Source: an uncultured Lachnospiraceae bacterium (GTDB lineage: Bacteria; Bacillota; Clostridia; Lachnospirales; Lachnospiraceae). From it: a stretch of DNA of 64,000 bases. How positions within the stretch are numbered: position 1 is the stretch's first letter; each line of letters opens with the position of its first letter. The notes beneath the pieces were generated by a model. It ran no database searches. It saw only the letters and a list, made by a program, of their open reading frames with translations, and was not told the origin of the DNA. Of the stretch, positions 1 to 10,081 are shown piece by piece. The DNA lies in NCBI GenBank assembly GCA_947594855.1, contig CANQEL010000001.1, positions 124,001-188,000 on the forward strand, in the 5' to 3' direction. Both the position numbers and the translations under genes were made by a program.

Positions 1-155
1 TGTGGAGCGCACCAGCCAATTCCATGTGTAAAACCTGAAATGTCTTTAACATCTTTTGCTTTTACCCATTTTGCCTCTTCCGGAATCGGGGCACATCCAT
101 GTGAAACGCCCTGAGCAACCGGACACATTTCTTCTACTTCTTTTGAATAAATCAT
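1..155 (-). CDS. Fe-S cluster assembly scaffold-like protein, N-terminal part (partial)
   Basis: Only the first 51 codons are present; the gene runs off the left edge. The protein begins MIYSKEVEEMCPVAQG and continues to a GWCAP motif, with cysteines at positions 11, 21 and 49. From memory this N-terminus matches the NifU/IscU-like scaffold proteins that in Lachnospiraceae sit next to a GGGtGRT protein; that assignment is recognition, not a search. The ATG at 155-153 is preceded by GGAG at a 7-nt distance, so the start is well supported. The role would be holding a nascent Fe-S cluster in the cytosol, but the catalytic body of the protein is not visible here. Confidence 0.6.
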   Translation of the reverse strand, partial: MIYSKEVEEMCPVAQGVSHGCAPIPEEAKWVKAKDVKDISGFTHGIGWCAP

Positions 156-204
156 GTTGAAACTCCTTTCATAATTATCATATAATATAGACTTTTCAAA
201 TCTA

Positions 205-2358
205 TTAAAGAATACAATATCCAGCATATTTTGTCAACGGCAGTGTTATACATATCACACACATCTGCAATATTAATGCAATTATAAAAATAATTAACCA
301 CTCCATGTCTGTGGTAACAGGTCTTTCCGCTGTGTTATATACATAAAACATTAACGAATCATTCTTTTTCCTTCTATTTACATATAACTGTGTATTACGG
401 TATGGATGCATTTTAACTCCTTTTATGACCATCGGACTCATGCTGTCGGTTATACCGCCTCCGCCCTCTATACGCAGCGTATAAACTCCCTCTTCATAAC
501 TTCCGCCATTTTTACCGCAATCCATATAATACCATCCTTCATTATCAATATCATTTATTCCTGCGGTTACAGACTCCAGACAGTTTTCTTTGCCATATAA
601 AGATATGTGGAAGCTTCCATCCCCTCCTTTTATACCCTTTGTCCTGAAACGCACCGTAATCATATTAAACGGCCTGTAAGTTTTAAATTCCTGCTCAACA
701 TATTTATTATTGCTTACGATATTATTAATACTTTTAAGCCTCGTTGCAGGTTTAAAATATGAGTAATCTTTAACCGTATGATTTACATCAGTAAAATATC
801 CCTTCTGCGCAACGGCAAGTATGTCTCCGGTAATAAATATCACAGCCAGGCCCAATATCGCAGCGGGCTTTTTAATTACCGGCATAATAACGTTTTTGCA
901 GCAATCGAATCCGCTCTCCATCATAAGTACAAGAACCGGTATAAAACATATGTTATGTTTTCTGTTCGTCTCCCAGCACATTAGAAAAACCATAATTCCC
1001 AAAAGAGTTAGTATAACCGGTTCCAGCCTGCAGCAGTCCTTCATAAAAATCATGCGCACAATTAATATAAATGCCATAAAAAGCTCTGCTATACGGAATA
1101 TCTGGCAGTAAAACATTAACCATCCATTTTTGTTCCCATATATATGCTCATAAACTTCCGTATACTTTACGGCGCTGGAATGGTGTGCATCAAAACTGTC
1201 CGTACCAATACTCCACAGTTCACTGATTTTTATCTTTGCAAGAGATATCATTCCGGTTACTCCAAGATTTCCTGCCCTTTCTTTTATTACTTTCATATTA
1301 GCTTTTATCTTTTCTGATTTCTCCGGAAAACTTTTAGTATAACGCACATCTCCACTATTTACCTCGCCTTTATCCTTAAGTCCCATCATAACCCAGTGTG
1401 TTGCCGGAAAACCTCCTGTATTATCAGGATTTGCGAGATGCATTTTAATAAACTTACCGCCGCATAATAAAAGAATTACTATAACAGACAGAATTCCCGC
1501 AGTATATGCAAAGAACCTTAATGATACTTTTTTCAGAAACATATATATGACAACGGCAGTTAACGCAATAGCCGTCGTCGGTCTTATAAGCGTTCCGGTA
1601 ACAGAAAAGAAAATTAACCCCACACTATATAATATATGCCCTTTTCTTCCGGTATTTTCTTTCATAAGGCAGATTCCGCAGTATAATACCCCGGTTATAA
1701 AGGGCATACTGAACGTATTCGTATAGGGAAAGCTTACAAAAAGATATGTTGTAGGACATAACGCAAGAAGAAACAACACCCCAAGAGCACGTTTTCTGCC
1801 AAATAATGCATCTGTTATTTTAAAGCAGCCAAACACTGAAAAATCAATACATACTATATTTAAAAGAACTGCAGAATAAAAATAATCCATTCCCGTATGT
1901 CTTGTAATACGGAAATAATAGTACATAAGAATAGTAAAAAAATGATTATTGGTATATCTTGCAAAATAAGCCATATTGTTATCAATCAGTCCATGATGGT
2001 CTTTAAGCATTGCAATGGCTTCATCTATAGTTGTAAAACAATCTGTAATCGGGTTAATCCAAATCCTGGAAATCAAAAACTGAATAAGAATAACAACGCC
2101 GAACAATATACCTGTTATCAGCCTGTATTTTGAAAAACCGGTTATTATCCTGTATCCCAAAAACAGAAGTGACAATAATAAAACGCTTCCTGAAATTATA
2201 TATATAATATAACTTTCTCCGGATTTTAAAAATATCCTGCTCCTGTCAGGCATTGTAACAGATGCCCAAAATAATGCTATCCCTACTAATACAGACAGCA
2301 TACACAGAACCATTATATAAAAATATCTTTTTTCTTTTATACTTTTCATAAAGCTCAT
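205..2358 (-). CDS. Polytopic membrane glycosyltransferase, GT-C type
   Basis: A 717-residue integral membrane protein with about a dozen hydrophobic segments in the first 530 residues. After the first two membrane helices there is a loop with acidic residues (TDCFTTIDEA), the usual place of the catalytic acid in GT-C lipid-phospho-sugar-dependent transferases (PMT/ArnT-like). Residues ~530-690 form a soluble, beta-rich extracytoplasmic region and a last membrane helix closes the protein. The ATG overlaps the stop of the upstream beta-helix gene as ATGA, so the two are translationally coupled. Donor and acceptor are unknown; cell-wall or surface-protein glycosylation is an inference. A non-catalytic membrane protein of the same fold cannot be excluded. 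Confidence 0.6.
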   Translation of the reverse strand: MSFMKSIKEKRYFYIMVLCMLSVLVGIALFWASVTMPDRSRIFLKSGESYIIYIISGSVLLLSLLFLGYRIITGFSKYRLITGILFGVVILIQFLISRIWINPITDCFTTIDEAIAMLKDHHGLIDNNMAYFARYTNNHFFTILMYYYFRITRHTGMDYFYSAVLLNIVCIDFSVFGCFKITDALFGRKRALGVLFLLALCPTTYLFVSFPYTNTFSMPFITGVLYCGICLMKENTGRKGHILYSVGLIFFSVTGTLIRPTTAIALTAVVIYMFLKKVSLRFFAYTAGILSVIVILLLCGGKFIKMHLANPDNTGGFPATHWVMMGLKDKGEVNSGDVRYTKSFPEKSEKIKANMKVIKERAGNLGVTGMISLAKIKISELWSIGTDSFDAHHSSAVKYTEVYEHIYGNKNGWLMFYCQIFRIAELFMAFILIVRMIFMKDCCRLEPVILTLLGIMVFLMCWETNRKHNICFIPVLVLMMESGFDCCKNVIMPVIKKPAAILGLAVIFITGDILAVAQKGYFTDVNHTVKDYSYFKPATRLKSINNIVSNNKYVEQEFKTYRPFNMITVRFRTKGIKGGDGSFHISLYGKENCLESVTAGINDIDNEGWYYMDCGKNGGSYEEGVYTLRIEGGGGITDSMSPMVIKGVKMHPYRNTQLYVNRRKKNDSLMFYVYNTAERPVTTDMEWLIIFIIALILQMCVICITLPLTKYAGYCIL

Positions 2359-3050
2359 ATTTTACTTACTATAACTCCACCTGTTTTAACTATGCTTTTT
2401 TCAGGCACATATCCCCTTACGCTTGAAAGAGGATATATATTGGTGCCGCGGCCTATCACGCTTCCAGGATTAAGGACACTGTTGCAGCCCACCTCAACAT
2501 AATCGCCGAGTACTGCTCCCATTTTCTTAAGTCCTGTATTTATTCTTCCTGAATCGTCAGTTATATCTTTGCCAATTTCTCCGTTGTACAAATCTGTCTT
2601 AATTGTTACAAGAGTTTTATCAGACTTTACATTTGACGTTATCGAGCCCGCCCCCATATGCGACTTATATCCAAGTATTGAATCTCCCACATAATTATAA
2701 TGAGGCACCTGTACATTATCAAACAATACAACATTTTTCAGTTCGGTAGAATTGCCTACCACCGTATTTTCTCCTACTATGGCATTTCCCCTTATAAATG
2801 CCCCCGGTCTTATCTGTGCATTTTTACATATAATCGCAGGTCCTGTTATTGATACATTTTCTGCAACTACTGCAGATTCCGCAATCCATATATTATCTCC
2901 CGCCGTTTTATATTCATCAGCCGGCAGCGTCTTTCCGAGTTTAATTATAAATTCTCCTATAAAAGGCAGTACTTCCCATGGATATTCATGTCCGGTAAAC
3001 AGTTCTTTTGCAATTGTTTTTTCCAAATCAAGCATTTCTTTTATTTTCAT
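2355..3050 (-). CDS. Left-handed beta-helix (hexapeptide repeat) nucleotidyl/acyltransferase-like protein
   Basis: The 231-residue protein has a helical N-terminal ~45 residues and then many hexapeptide turns ([LIV]-G-x4 type; e.g. VAENVSITGPAIICKNAQIR and AVLGDYVEVGCNSVLNPGSV), the LbetaH fold of GlmU C-terminal acetyltransferase domains. No pyrophosphorylase domain is present, so it is not GlmU itself; proteins of this kind are commonly labelled UDP-GlcNAc pyrophosphorylase-related. GGAGGGA sits 8 nt before the ATG. It lies 21 nt after topB and is coupled to the membrane glycosyltransferase, which suggests a sugar-modifying role, but the substrate is unknown. Confidence 0.7.
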   Translation of the reverse strand: MKIKEMLDLEKTIAKELFTGHEYPWEVLPFIGEFIIKLGKTLPADEYKTAGDNIWIAESAVVAENVSITGPAIICKNAQIRPGAFIRGNAIVGENTVVGNSTELKNVVLFDNVQVPHYNYVGDSILGYKSHMGAGSITSNVKSDKTLVTIKTDLYNGEIGKDITDDSGRINTGLKKMGAVLGDYVEVGCNSVLNPGSVIGRGTNIYPLSSVRGYVPEKSIVKTGGVIVSKI

Positions 3051-3071
3051 ATAATATCATTCCCTCCGGAA

Positions 3072-5069
3072 TCATTTTTTATAATATTGTTTAAGCGCAG
3101 ATATTCTCTGCCTTATAGCCGGTATGTAAGTATTGTTCTTAACATAATTTACATTTCTTTCAATAAAACCCTCAAGTTTTCCCATATACTCTTCTTCGGT
3201 TATAGTTCCATCTGCAACCTGTGACAACCCAAGTTCCCAGCTTGCCGTAAGTTCAGGATTTAAAAGACTTTTTATCGATGCGCCCACGACTTCATATACT
3301 GACTCGCCGATAAGCGTAGGAGTATATATCTGCGTCTTTTTGTTCAGGTTAATATAACCTATATTAACAAGTTTTTTAAGAATCTCAGCGCGTGTCGCAC
3401 TTGTGCCGATACCGCTGCCTTTAATCTGCGCGCGGAGTTCCTCATCTTCAATCAGCTGGCCTGCATTTTCCATTGCAAGAATCATCTGTCCTGAATTATA
3501 TCTTTTCGGAGGCGAAGTCTCTCCTTCTTTTATGTTTAATCCCGTAAGCTTTACCGGCGTGCCTTTCTTCATACTGCCGGACAGCTTTGCAAATTCTTCA
3601 TTTTCATCTTCGCTTTCATCATCTTTTTTATTTTTAAATGATAATTCGGTTACCGGAAGAAATCCCGGAAAGTCAAGCACTTTCGCCGATGCAAAAAAGC
3701 TTTCAGAAGGCTCGCATGTATTTACTGTTACAGATATTTTCTGATATACTGCGGCAGGATAAAATACAGCCAGAAACCTCCTCGCTATAACCTCGTATAC
3801 CTGTCCCGATATTTCAGGCATCGACGCCAGGGCTCTTATACCCTGCCCTGTAGGTATGATTGCATAATGGTCTGTAATCTGGCTGTCGTTTACATATCTG
3901 GTCTTCCCTATGCCTTTATAGTATTCCTTATTAAGTATTTCCAATGCATATGACGATACAGGACTATAGCTGCACAGTCCTTTTATATTATGATGGATTT
4001 CTTTTGCAATGGCTGTTGACAGTACCCTTGCGTCAGTACGCGGATACGTTACAAGCTTTCTCTCATACAATTCCTGTGTTATCTGCAGCGTACGGTCAGG
4101 GCTTATTTTGAAAAGTTTTGAACATATATTCTGAAGTTCCGCAAGGTTAAACAAAAGCGGCGGATTCTTTTTTTCTTTTTTCTTTTCAATGCTGCTTATC
4201 TGCGCATCCCTTACAGGAGCGATTTCAGAGCAGAGCTTTTCTGCCGTTTTTCTTTCCCTGAAACCATTTTCCTTGTACAGATAAGGAGTTTCATAATATT
4301 GTGAACCGTCTACTGCTTTCCATTCTGCATTGAATTTTGCATCTTCGGAATCATTTAAGGCAAATTCGCCAATAACCCGGTAAAACGGTGTCTTTACAAA
4401 ATCCCTTATCTCGCGTTCACGCCTTACTACCATTCCAAGCACACAGGTCATGACCCTTCCGACTGACACCGGAAGCCATTTTTTCCCTTTAACAAACTCA
4501 TTTACCGTATAACCGTATACGACAGAAAGTATACGCGAAAAGTTGATTCCCATAAGATAATCTTCCTTTGCGCGCAGATATGCGGCGGAAGCTATGTTAT
4601 CATATGCTGACAGGGGTTTTGCTTCATTAATTCCTCTCAGTATCTCCTCTTCTGTCTGTGAATCTATCCATACTCTTCTTTTATCTTTATCTTCCGGTAC
4701 TTTTGCAGCCATGTCAACAAGCCTGTATATATATTCTCCCTCACGCCCCGAGTCAGTACATACATATATTGTATTTACATCGCTCCGGTTTAACAGGCCG
4801 CCTACTATATTAAATTGTTTCTTGACATTATCAATGACTTCGTATTTGAAATCCTTTGGCAGAAACGGCAGCGTTTCTTTCGACCATTTTTTTAAGGAGG
4901 CATCATAAGCCTCAGGATAACTCATTGTTACAAGGTGCCCTACACACCATGTAACAATGATATCTTCTGATTCAATATATCCGTCTTTTTTAGCTGCCTT
5001 ACATCCGAGCGCCTTTGCAAACTCATTAGCCACACTCGGTTTTTCTGCAATAAATAACCTCTTTGACAT
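3072..5069 (-). CDS. topB: DNA topoisomerase III (type IA)
   Basis: A 665-residue type IA topoisomerase that relaxes and decatenates DNA through a 5'-phosphotyrosine intermediate. The N-terminal TOPRIM domain (FIAEKPSVA, CTDSGREGEYIYR) is followed by the active-site motif TYPRTDAR; the catalytic tyrosine is Tyr342 (codon 4046-4044). The family signature LFNLAELQ is also visible. The length suits bacterial TopB lacking long C-terminal zinc fingers: the last ~60 residues have no CxxC pairs. The ATG is only 2 nt after the stop of the LUD gene, so it depends on read-through of the operon. Confidence 0.95.
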   Translation of the reverse strand: MSKRLFIAEKPSVANEFAKALGCKAAKKDGYIESEDIIVTWCVGHLVTMSYPEAYDASLKKWSKETLPFLPKDFKYEVIDNVKKQFNIVGGLLNRSDVNTIYVCTDSGREGEYIYRLVDMAAKVPEDKDKRRVWIDSQTEEEILRGINEAKPLSAYDNIASAAYLRAKEDYLMGINFSRILSVVYGYTVNEFVKGKKWLPVSVGRVMTCVLGMVVRREREIRDFVKTPFYRVIGEFALNDSEDAKFNAEWKAVDGSQYYETPYLYKENGFRERKTAEKLCSEIAPVRDAQISSIEKKKEKKNPPLLFNLAELQNICSKLFKISPDRTLQITQELYERKLVTYPRTDARVLSTAIAKEIHHNIKGLCSYSPVSSYALEILNKEYYKGIGKTRYVNDSQITDHYAIIPTGQGIRALASMPEISGQVYEVIARRFLAVFYPAAVYQKISVTVNTCEPSESFFASAKVLDFPGFLPVTELSFKNKKDDESEDENEEFAKLSGSMKKGTPVKLTGLNIKEGETSPPKRYNSGQMILAMENAGQLIEDEELRAQIKGSGIGTSATRAEILKKLVNIGYINLNKKTQIYTPTLIGESVYEVVGASIKSLLNPELTASWELGLSQVADGTITEEEYMGKLEGFIERNVNYVKNNTYIPAIRQRISALKQYYKK

Positions 5070-5071
5070 AC

Positions 5072-5716
5072 TTAATACCCAAGCTCTTCCCCTACAAGAA
5101 TAACATGTATTCTGTCAGAGAGCCTTGATTTTCTCGTTACAACAACCTGACAGCATATACAGTCTTCGCTAAGACAGTCCATACATCTTCCTGTCTTTGC
5201 ACATGGAGTATTACAGTTAAGCCTTACCGCATTCGGCGGCGATGCAATATTCTGCACCCTGCTTACAGCCTCTTTTACATCTGCGGCTGTTTTATTCATT
5301 CCCGCTACTATAATTACCTTTTCAGGTCCGTATATAAGATATGACAGTCTGCTTCCTGCGCCGTCTATATTCACCAGTTCTCCGTCAAGCGTTATCGCAT
5401 TTGTACTCATAAGGAAATAATCGCATGTTGCAATAAGGCCCTTAAGCTCGCGTTTCTGTGAATCGGTTACATAGTCTTCCCTTGCAATAACTTTAAGACT
5501 GTCTTTTCTAGCCTTTACCGCATCAATAATACCGGTCTCTTTGATTGTTTCCGAGCCTCCCCATGCAACCGAAGCTCCGTCTTCTATCATATCCATGACA
5601 AGCTTTTTTGCATCCTCTGAGCTTTCACAATAGTAACCGTTCATATTGCGCATCGCAAGTTTTTTAATAATGCCTTCTGCCTGTGTCTTATAAAACGTCT
5701 TTTTAGGTGATGACAT
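5072..5716 (-). CDS. LUD-domain (LutC/YkgG-like) protein with C-terminal cysteine cluster
   Basis: The 214-residue protein has the LUD fold (DUF162): VAWGGSETIKETG near residue 50 and LVNIDGAGSRLSYLIYGPEKVIIVAG in the middle, typical of LutC/YkgG proteins associated with lactate oxidation. The C-terminus carries a dense cysteine group (CNTPCAKTGRCMDC, then CICC) able to bind an Fe-S cluster or metal. No lutA or lutB is nearby; it is embedded between glyA and topB with a good AAGGAG site, so a role in lactate utilisation is not supported by context. Function should be left as LUD-domain protein. Confidence 0.85.
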   Translation of the reverse strand: MSSPKKTFYKTQAEGIIKKLAMRNMNGYYCESSEDAKKLVMDMIEDGASVAWGGSETIKETGIIDAVKARKDSLKVIAREDYVTDSQKRELKGLIATCDYFLMSTNAITLDGELVNIDGAGSRLSYLIYGPEKVIIVAGMNKTAADVKEAVSRVQNIASPPNAVRLNCNTPCAKTGRCMDCLSEDCICCQVVVTRKSRLSDRIHVILVGEELGY

Positions 5717-5730
5717 AATATCAGCTCCTT

Positions 5731-6972
5731 TTATTCATATAAAGGATATTTTTCAGTAAGGGACTTAACAAGCTCCATTGCCTTAGCTTTGTTTGCATCC
5801 ACATCATCAATAAGCATCGCTATGGCTGAAGCAATAATATCCATATCCTCCGTATTCATTCCCCTTGTTGTGACTGCTGCGGTTCCAAGACGTATTCCGC
5901 TAGTAACAGACGGTTTCTGCGGGTCATTAGGTATAGTATTTTTATTACATGTAATATTGGCGGCATCAAGAAGCGTCTCTGCCTCTTTACCTGTTACCGA
6001 CTTGCTTACAAGGTCTACAAGCATAAGATGGTTATCGGTTCCGCCTGATACTATATTAAATCCTCTTGCCATAAGCCCTTTTGAAAGAGCCTGCGCATTA
6101 TCAATTATATTCTTTCCATATACTTTAAATTCCGGTTCAAGCGCTTCTTTAAAACATACAGCCTTTGCAGCTATCACATGCATAAGCGGGCCGCCCTGAA
6201 TTCCCGGAAATACAGCCTTATTAAGCTTGTGCTCCAAAGCAAATTCTTCTGATGAAAGTATCATTCCTCCTCTTGGTCCCCTGAGAGTCTTATGCGTAGT
6301 AGTTGTAGTTACATGCGCATATTCAATAGGGCTTTCATGATATCCTGCCGCTACAAGTCCTGCTATATGAGCCATATCCACCATAAGATATGCCCCAACC
6401 TCGTCTGCTATCTCGCGGAATCTCTTAAAATCGATTTTCCTTGCATATGCGCTTGCACCTGCAACGATAAGTTTAGGCCTGCACTCTTTAGCTTTCTTTT
6501 CAAGCGCTTCATAGTCAATAAACCCTTCATCATTAACTCCGTAAGGCACAATGTTAAAATATGTTCCCGATATATTTACAGGACTTCCGTGCGTAAGATG
6601 GCCGCCGTGGTCAAGGTTCATTCCCATAACAGTGTCGCCCGGTTTAACAAGCGCAAAAAATACTGCCAGATTAGCCTGCGCTCCTGAATGTGGCTGAACG
6701 TTTGCGTAAGTACATCCAAACAGCTTCTTAGCCCTTTCGATAGCCAGTGATTCGACAATATCTACATATTCGCAGCCGCCATAATAACGCTTGCCCGGAT
6801 ATCCTTCAGCATACTTATTGGTACATGGGCTTCCCATAGCCGCCATAACAGCCTTACTTACAAAATTTTCTGAAGCAATAAGCTCAATATGGCTGTTCTG
6901 CCTTTCTTTCTCCAGATTAATTGCTTCTGCAATATCAGGGTCAAATTTGCTGATTTCATCAAATGAATACAT
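5731..6972 (-). CDS. glyA: Serine hydroxymethyltransferase
   Basis: The 413-residue PLP enzyme converts serine and tetrahydrofolate to glycine and 5,10-methylene-THF. The family pattern is complete: [11 protein letters not shown] near the N-terminus, [21 protein letters not shown] and the PLP-lysine motif [14 protein letters not shown] around residue 228. AGGAGG precedes the ATG. It directly follows purD (23 nt) in the same operon; this fits supply of one-carbon units and glycine to GAR synthesis by PurD and formylation by PurN. Confidence 0.97.
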   Translation of the reverse strand: MYSFDEISKFDPDIAEAINLEKERQNSHIELIASENFVSKAVMAAMGSPCTNKYAEGYPGKRYYGGCEYVDIVESLAIERAKKLFGCTYANVQPHSGAQANLAVFFALVKPGDTVMGMNLDHGGHLTHGSPVNISGTYFNIVPYGVNDEGFIDYEALEKKAKECRPKLIVAGASAYARKIDFKRFREIADEVGAYLMVDMAHIAGLVAAGYHESPIEYAHVTTTTTHKTLRGPRGGMILSSEEFALEHKLNKAVFPGIQGGPLMHVIAAKAVCFKEALEPEFKVYGKNIIDNAQALSKGLMARGFNIVSGGTDNHLMLVDLVSKSVTGKEAETLLDAANITCNKNTIPNDPQKPSVTSGIRLGTAAVTTRGMNTEDMDIIASAIAMLIDDVDANKAKAMELVKSLTEKYPLYE

Positions 6973-6995
6973 TTTTTGTTCCTCCTAAAAATTTA

Positions 6996-8270
6996 TTATT
7001 CAACTTCGTTTATAGCTTTTCCTATATCGTTACGCATATATTTATTTTCAAAACCAATCCATTCCGTTGCTTCATATGCTTTCTTTCTTGCTTCCTTAAG
7101 GGTACCGCCTTTTGCAGTCACTCCAAGCACACGTCCGCCATTTGTAACAATATTTCCGTCTTTCTCAGCTGTTCCTGAATGGAATACATAATAATCATCT
7201 TTTCCGTCAAATTTTTCTAATCCGCTTATTACTTTTCCTTTTTCATACTTTTCAGGATAACCGTCGGATGCAAGAATCACGCATACTGCCGCATTGTCTT
7301 CAAATTCCAGTTCTGTTTCATCAAGCCTTCCGTCTATACATGCCTCAACCACATCAATAATATCTGTTTTCATTCTTGGAAGCACAACCTGCGCTTCAGG
7401 GTCGCCAAACCTTGCATTATACTCAAGCACCTTAGGTCCCGACTCTGTAAGTATAAGCCCTACAAACAGAATTCCCTTAAACTCTCTTCCTTCTTCTGCC
7501 ATTGCATCTATGGTAGGTTGGAATACATATTTCTCACAGAATTCTCTCGCTTCATCATCATAAAACGGACTCGGTGAGAATGTTCCCATTCCGCCTGTAT
7601 TAAGACCTTCGTCATTATCTTTTGCCCTCTTGTGGTCCTGCGCGCTTGTCATAGGTTTTATTGTTTTTCCGTCACAGTAACACAGCACTGATACCTCACG
7701 CCCTGTAAGGAATTCTTCAATTACTATCCTGTCACCTGCGCTTCCAAACTGCTTATCCTGCATTATAGTCTTTATTCCCTTTGCCGCCTCGTCATGGTCA
7801 TTACATATAAGAACGCCCTTTCCAAGCGCAAGCCCGTCTGCTTTAAGTACAATGGGATAACTGCACTTTTCAAGATATTCTGCTGCAGCCTCAGGATTAT
7901 CAAAAGTCTCATATGCAGCGGTAGGGATATTATATTTCTTCATAAGATTCTTTGAAAATACCTTTGAGCCTTCTATTATGGCCGCGTTTTTACGCGGTCC
8001 GAATACCCTTAATCCTCTTTCTTCAAATACGTCAACAATTCCTGCAACAAGCGGGTCATCCATTCCCACAATCGTAAGGTCGATATTATTTTCTTTTGCA
8101 AAATCCGCAAGTTTTTCAAGCTCCATGGCTTTTATATCCACACATTCGGCAACTGACGCTATACCTGCATTACCCGGCGCGCAATATATTTTATCCACTT
8201 TAGGGCTTTTCGCAACACTTACGGCAATTGCATGTTCCCTGCCCCCGCTTCCGACTATAAGTACTTTCAT
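6996..8270 (-). CDS. purD: Phosphoribosylamine-glycine ligase (GAR synthetase)
   Basis: A full-length (424 aa) ATP-grasp enzyme catalysing the second step of purine synthesis, ATP + phosphoribosylamine + glycine to GAR. Recognisable features are the N-terminal GSGGREHAI, the central ATP-grasp (KADGLALGKGV) and the metal-binding GPKVLEYNARFGDPE. GGAGG lies close before the ATG at 8270. It follows purN by 19 nt. Confidence 0.97.
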   Translation of the reverse strand: MKVLIVGSGGREHAIAVSVAKSPKVDKIYCAPGNAGIASVAECVDIKAMELEKLADFAKENNIDLTIVGMDDPLVAGIVDVFEERGLRVFGPRKNAAIIEGSKVFSKNLMKKYNIPTAAYETFDNPEAAAEYLEKCSYPIVLKADGLALGKGVLICNDHDEAAKGIKTIMQDKQFGSAGDRIVIEEFLTGREVSVLCYCDGKTIKPMTSAQDHKRAKDNDEGLNTGGMGTFSPSPFYDDEAREFCEKYVFQPTIDAMAEEGREFKGILFVGLILTESGPKVLEYNARFGDPEAQVVLPRMKTDIIDVVEACIDGRLDETELEFEDNAAVCVILASDGYPEKYEKGKVISGLEKFDGKDDYYVFHSGTAEKDGNIVTNGGRVLGVTAKGGTLKEARKKAYEATEWIGFENKYMRNDIGKAINEVE

Positions 8271-8289
8271 CTGTATTCCTCCAAATTAA

Positions 8290-8916
8290 TTATTTTCTGA
8301 TTTTCACAAGATTATTTTCAATATATACTTTGTTATTAGCTATAAGATTAACCGCTTCCGGAAGAATATTCCATTCTGCCTGTTCCATTACACGTCTCTG
8401 CAGAATCTCCGGCGTATCATCTTCCATTACCGGTACGGCTTTCTGAAGTATAATAGGCCCGGTATCAGTTCCCTCGTCAACAAAATGTACCGTTGCGCCC
8501 GTAACCTTATTACCTCTTTTCAATACGCTCTCATGCACATGCAGTCCGTAATAACCTGCGCCGCAGTGCGACGGTATAAGAGACGGATGTATATTAATTA
8601 TCTTTCCGGGATATTTTCTGATAACCTTTTCAGGCACTATTACAAGATATCCTGCAAGCACTATAAGCCCGGCATCATATTCCTCCAGTGCAGAAAGCAT
8701 TGCATCTGCAAATTCTTCCCTTGTATTATAATCCCCCGGCGATATACACCTGCCTTCTATTCCGTGTTTTTTTGCACGTTCTAAGGCGTATGCATTTTTC
8801 TTATTACTGATTACTGCTTTTATCAAAACATTCGTAACCTTACCATTATCAATACTGTCAATAAGCGCCTGGAGGTTGGTTCCGCCACCTGATACAAGAA
8901 CTACTACGTTAAGCAT
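8290..8916 (-). CDS. purN: Phosphoribosylglycinamide formyltransferase
   Basis: A 208-residue GART that transfers the formyl group of 10-formyl-THF to GAR. Visible motifs are VSGGGTNLQ (phosphate loop), INIHPSLIPS with the catalytic Asn-His pair, and ATVHFVDEGTDTGPI with the catalytic Asp. A longer frame opens at 8931, but its first five codons (MRRIC) are simply the Shine-Dalgarno AGGAGG read as codons; the ATG at 8916-8914, ~7 nt after that AGGAGG and giving MLNVVVLVSGGG, is the likely start. It sits 19 nt after purM. Confidence 0.96.
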   Translation of the reverse strand: MLNVVVLVSGGGTNLQALIDSIDNGKVTNVLIKAVISNKKNAYALERAKKHGIEGRCISPGDYNTREEFADAMLSALEEYDAGLIVLAGYLVIVPEKVIRKYPGKIINIHPSLIPSHCGAGYYGLHVHESVLKRGNKVTGATVHFVDEGTDTGPIILQKAVPVMEDDTPEILQRRVMEQAEWNILPEAVNLIANNKVYIENNLVKIRK

Positions 8917-8935
8917 ACATATCCTCCTCAATTAA

Positions 8936-9961
8936 TTATGCAAATGTAACCTGCTTATCTCCTTTAGTAACTTCACCTATAATATAAGACCCATAACCTG
9001 CTTCACCAAGCACAGACACCGCTTCACCGGCATCCTCAGCCGATATGGCAATAACCATTCCGATTCCCATATTGTATGTGTTATACATCATATGTTTGTC
9101 AATATTCCCCTCTTTTGCAAGAATATCAAATATAACCGGAACGTCATAGCTTCCTTCCTTTATACAAGCATTGGTGCCATCCTTTAACATCCTTGGGATA
9201 TTCTCATAAAAGCCACCGCCCGTAATATGGCTGCACGCCTTAACCTTTATGCCTTTTCCTTTAAGAGCCAAAAGCCCTTTAACATATATCTTTGTAGGAG
9301 TAAGAAGAGCCTCGCCAAGAGTAGTCGAAAGTCCTTCATAAGTACGCGACAGATTCTTTTCACTTATCTCAAATACTTTCCTTACAAGCGAATAGCCATT
9401 ACTGTGTATTCCTGAGGAAGCTATACCGACAAGAACATCTCCCGGCTTAAGTTCGTTTCCTGTTATCATGTCCGCTTTGTCTACAATTCCTACTGCAAAT
9501 CCTGCCAGGTCATATTCGTCTTCCGGATAAAATCCCGGCATCTCTGCAGTCTCGCCTCCTATAAGCGCGGCACCCGCCTGTTTGCATCCATCGGCAACGC
9601 CTCTTACAATCTCTGCAATTTTCTCAGGATAGTTTTTGCCGCACGCTATGTAATCCAGGAAAAACAAAGGTTCTCCGCCTGCACATGCAATATCGTTAAC
9701 ACACATTGCAACACAGTCTATTCCTATAGTATCATGCTTGTCCATTTCAAAAGCTATCTTAAGCTTGGTTCCGACACCATCTGTTCCTGAAACTAATGCA
9801 GGCTCTTTCATATTCATAAAATTTTTAATTGAAAATGCACCTGAAAATCCGCCTATACCAGTCATTACTTCAGGGCGCAGGGTTGACTCAACATGCTTTT
9901 TCATAAGCTGTACAGCCTTATATCCTGCTTCAATATCAACTCCGGCATTTTTATAATCCAT
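8936..9961 (-). CDS. purM: Phosphoribosylformylglycinamidine cyclo-ligase (AIR synthetase)
   Basis: The 341-residue protein closes the imidazole ring (FGAM + ATP to AIR). It shows the PurM signatures [39 protein letters not shown] and [14 protein letters not shown]. It is the first gene of the run, with AGGAGG before the ATG and a clear promoter at 9998-10026. The upstream steps (purF, purE, purC, purL) are not in the window, so the pathway is split over several loci or this is a partial pur operon. Confidence 0.97.
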   Translation of the reverse strand: MDYKNAGVDIEAGYKAVQLMKKHVESTLRPEVMTGIGGFSGAFSIKNFMNMKEPALVSGTDGVGTKLKIAFEMDKHDTIGIDCVAMCVNDIACAGGEPLFFLDYIACGKNYPEKIAEIVRGVADGCKQAGAALIGGETAEMPGFYPEDEYDLAGFAVGIVDKADMITGNELKPGDVLVGIASSGIHSNGYSLVRKVFEISEKNLSRTYEGLSTTLGEALLTPTKIYVKGLLALKGKGIKVKACSHITGGGFYENIPRMLKDGTNACIKEGSYDVPVIFDILAKEGNIDKHMMYNTYNMGIGMVIAISAEDAGEAVSVLGEAGYGSYIIGEVTKGDKQVTFA

Positions 9962-9997
9962 AATTTACCTCCTGTGTGAATGCACAATCTGGAAACA

Positions 9998-10026
9998 AGT
10001 ATAACACACTTTTTTGGCTAAAACAA
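9998..10026 (-). promoter_or_regulatory. Sigma-A type promoter of the purM operon
   Basis: On the minus strand there is TTGTTT (10026-10021), a 17-bp spacer and TATACT (10003-9998), about 30 nt upstream of the ribosome-binding site of purM. The 5' leader is too short for a purine riboswitch, and none is seen. Confidence 0.7.
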
Positions 10027-10043
10027 TAAACACCAGATAAAAT

Positions 10044-10072
10044 AAGGGTAATACCAATGAGGCATCACCCTT
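10044..10072 (-). terminator. Rho-independent terminator after the large LRR gene
   Basis: Twelve-base-pair stem (AAGGGTGATGCC pairing with GGTATTACCCTT on the minus strand, two G-U pairs), 5-nt loop, followed by ATTTTATCT, starting 10 nt after the stop at 10082. It separates the surface-protein gene from the pur operon promoter. Confidence 0.75.
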
Positions 10073-10081
10073 AAATACATA

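Noticed and set aside
9962-10043. Search for a purine or other riboswitch before purM
   Set aside because: The leader between the promoter and the start codon is only about 30-35 nt, too short for a known riboswitch.
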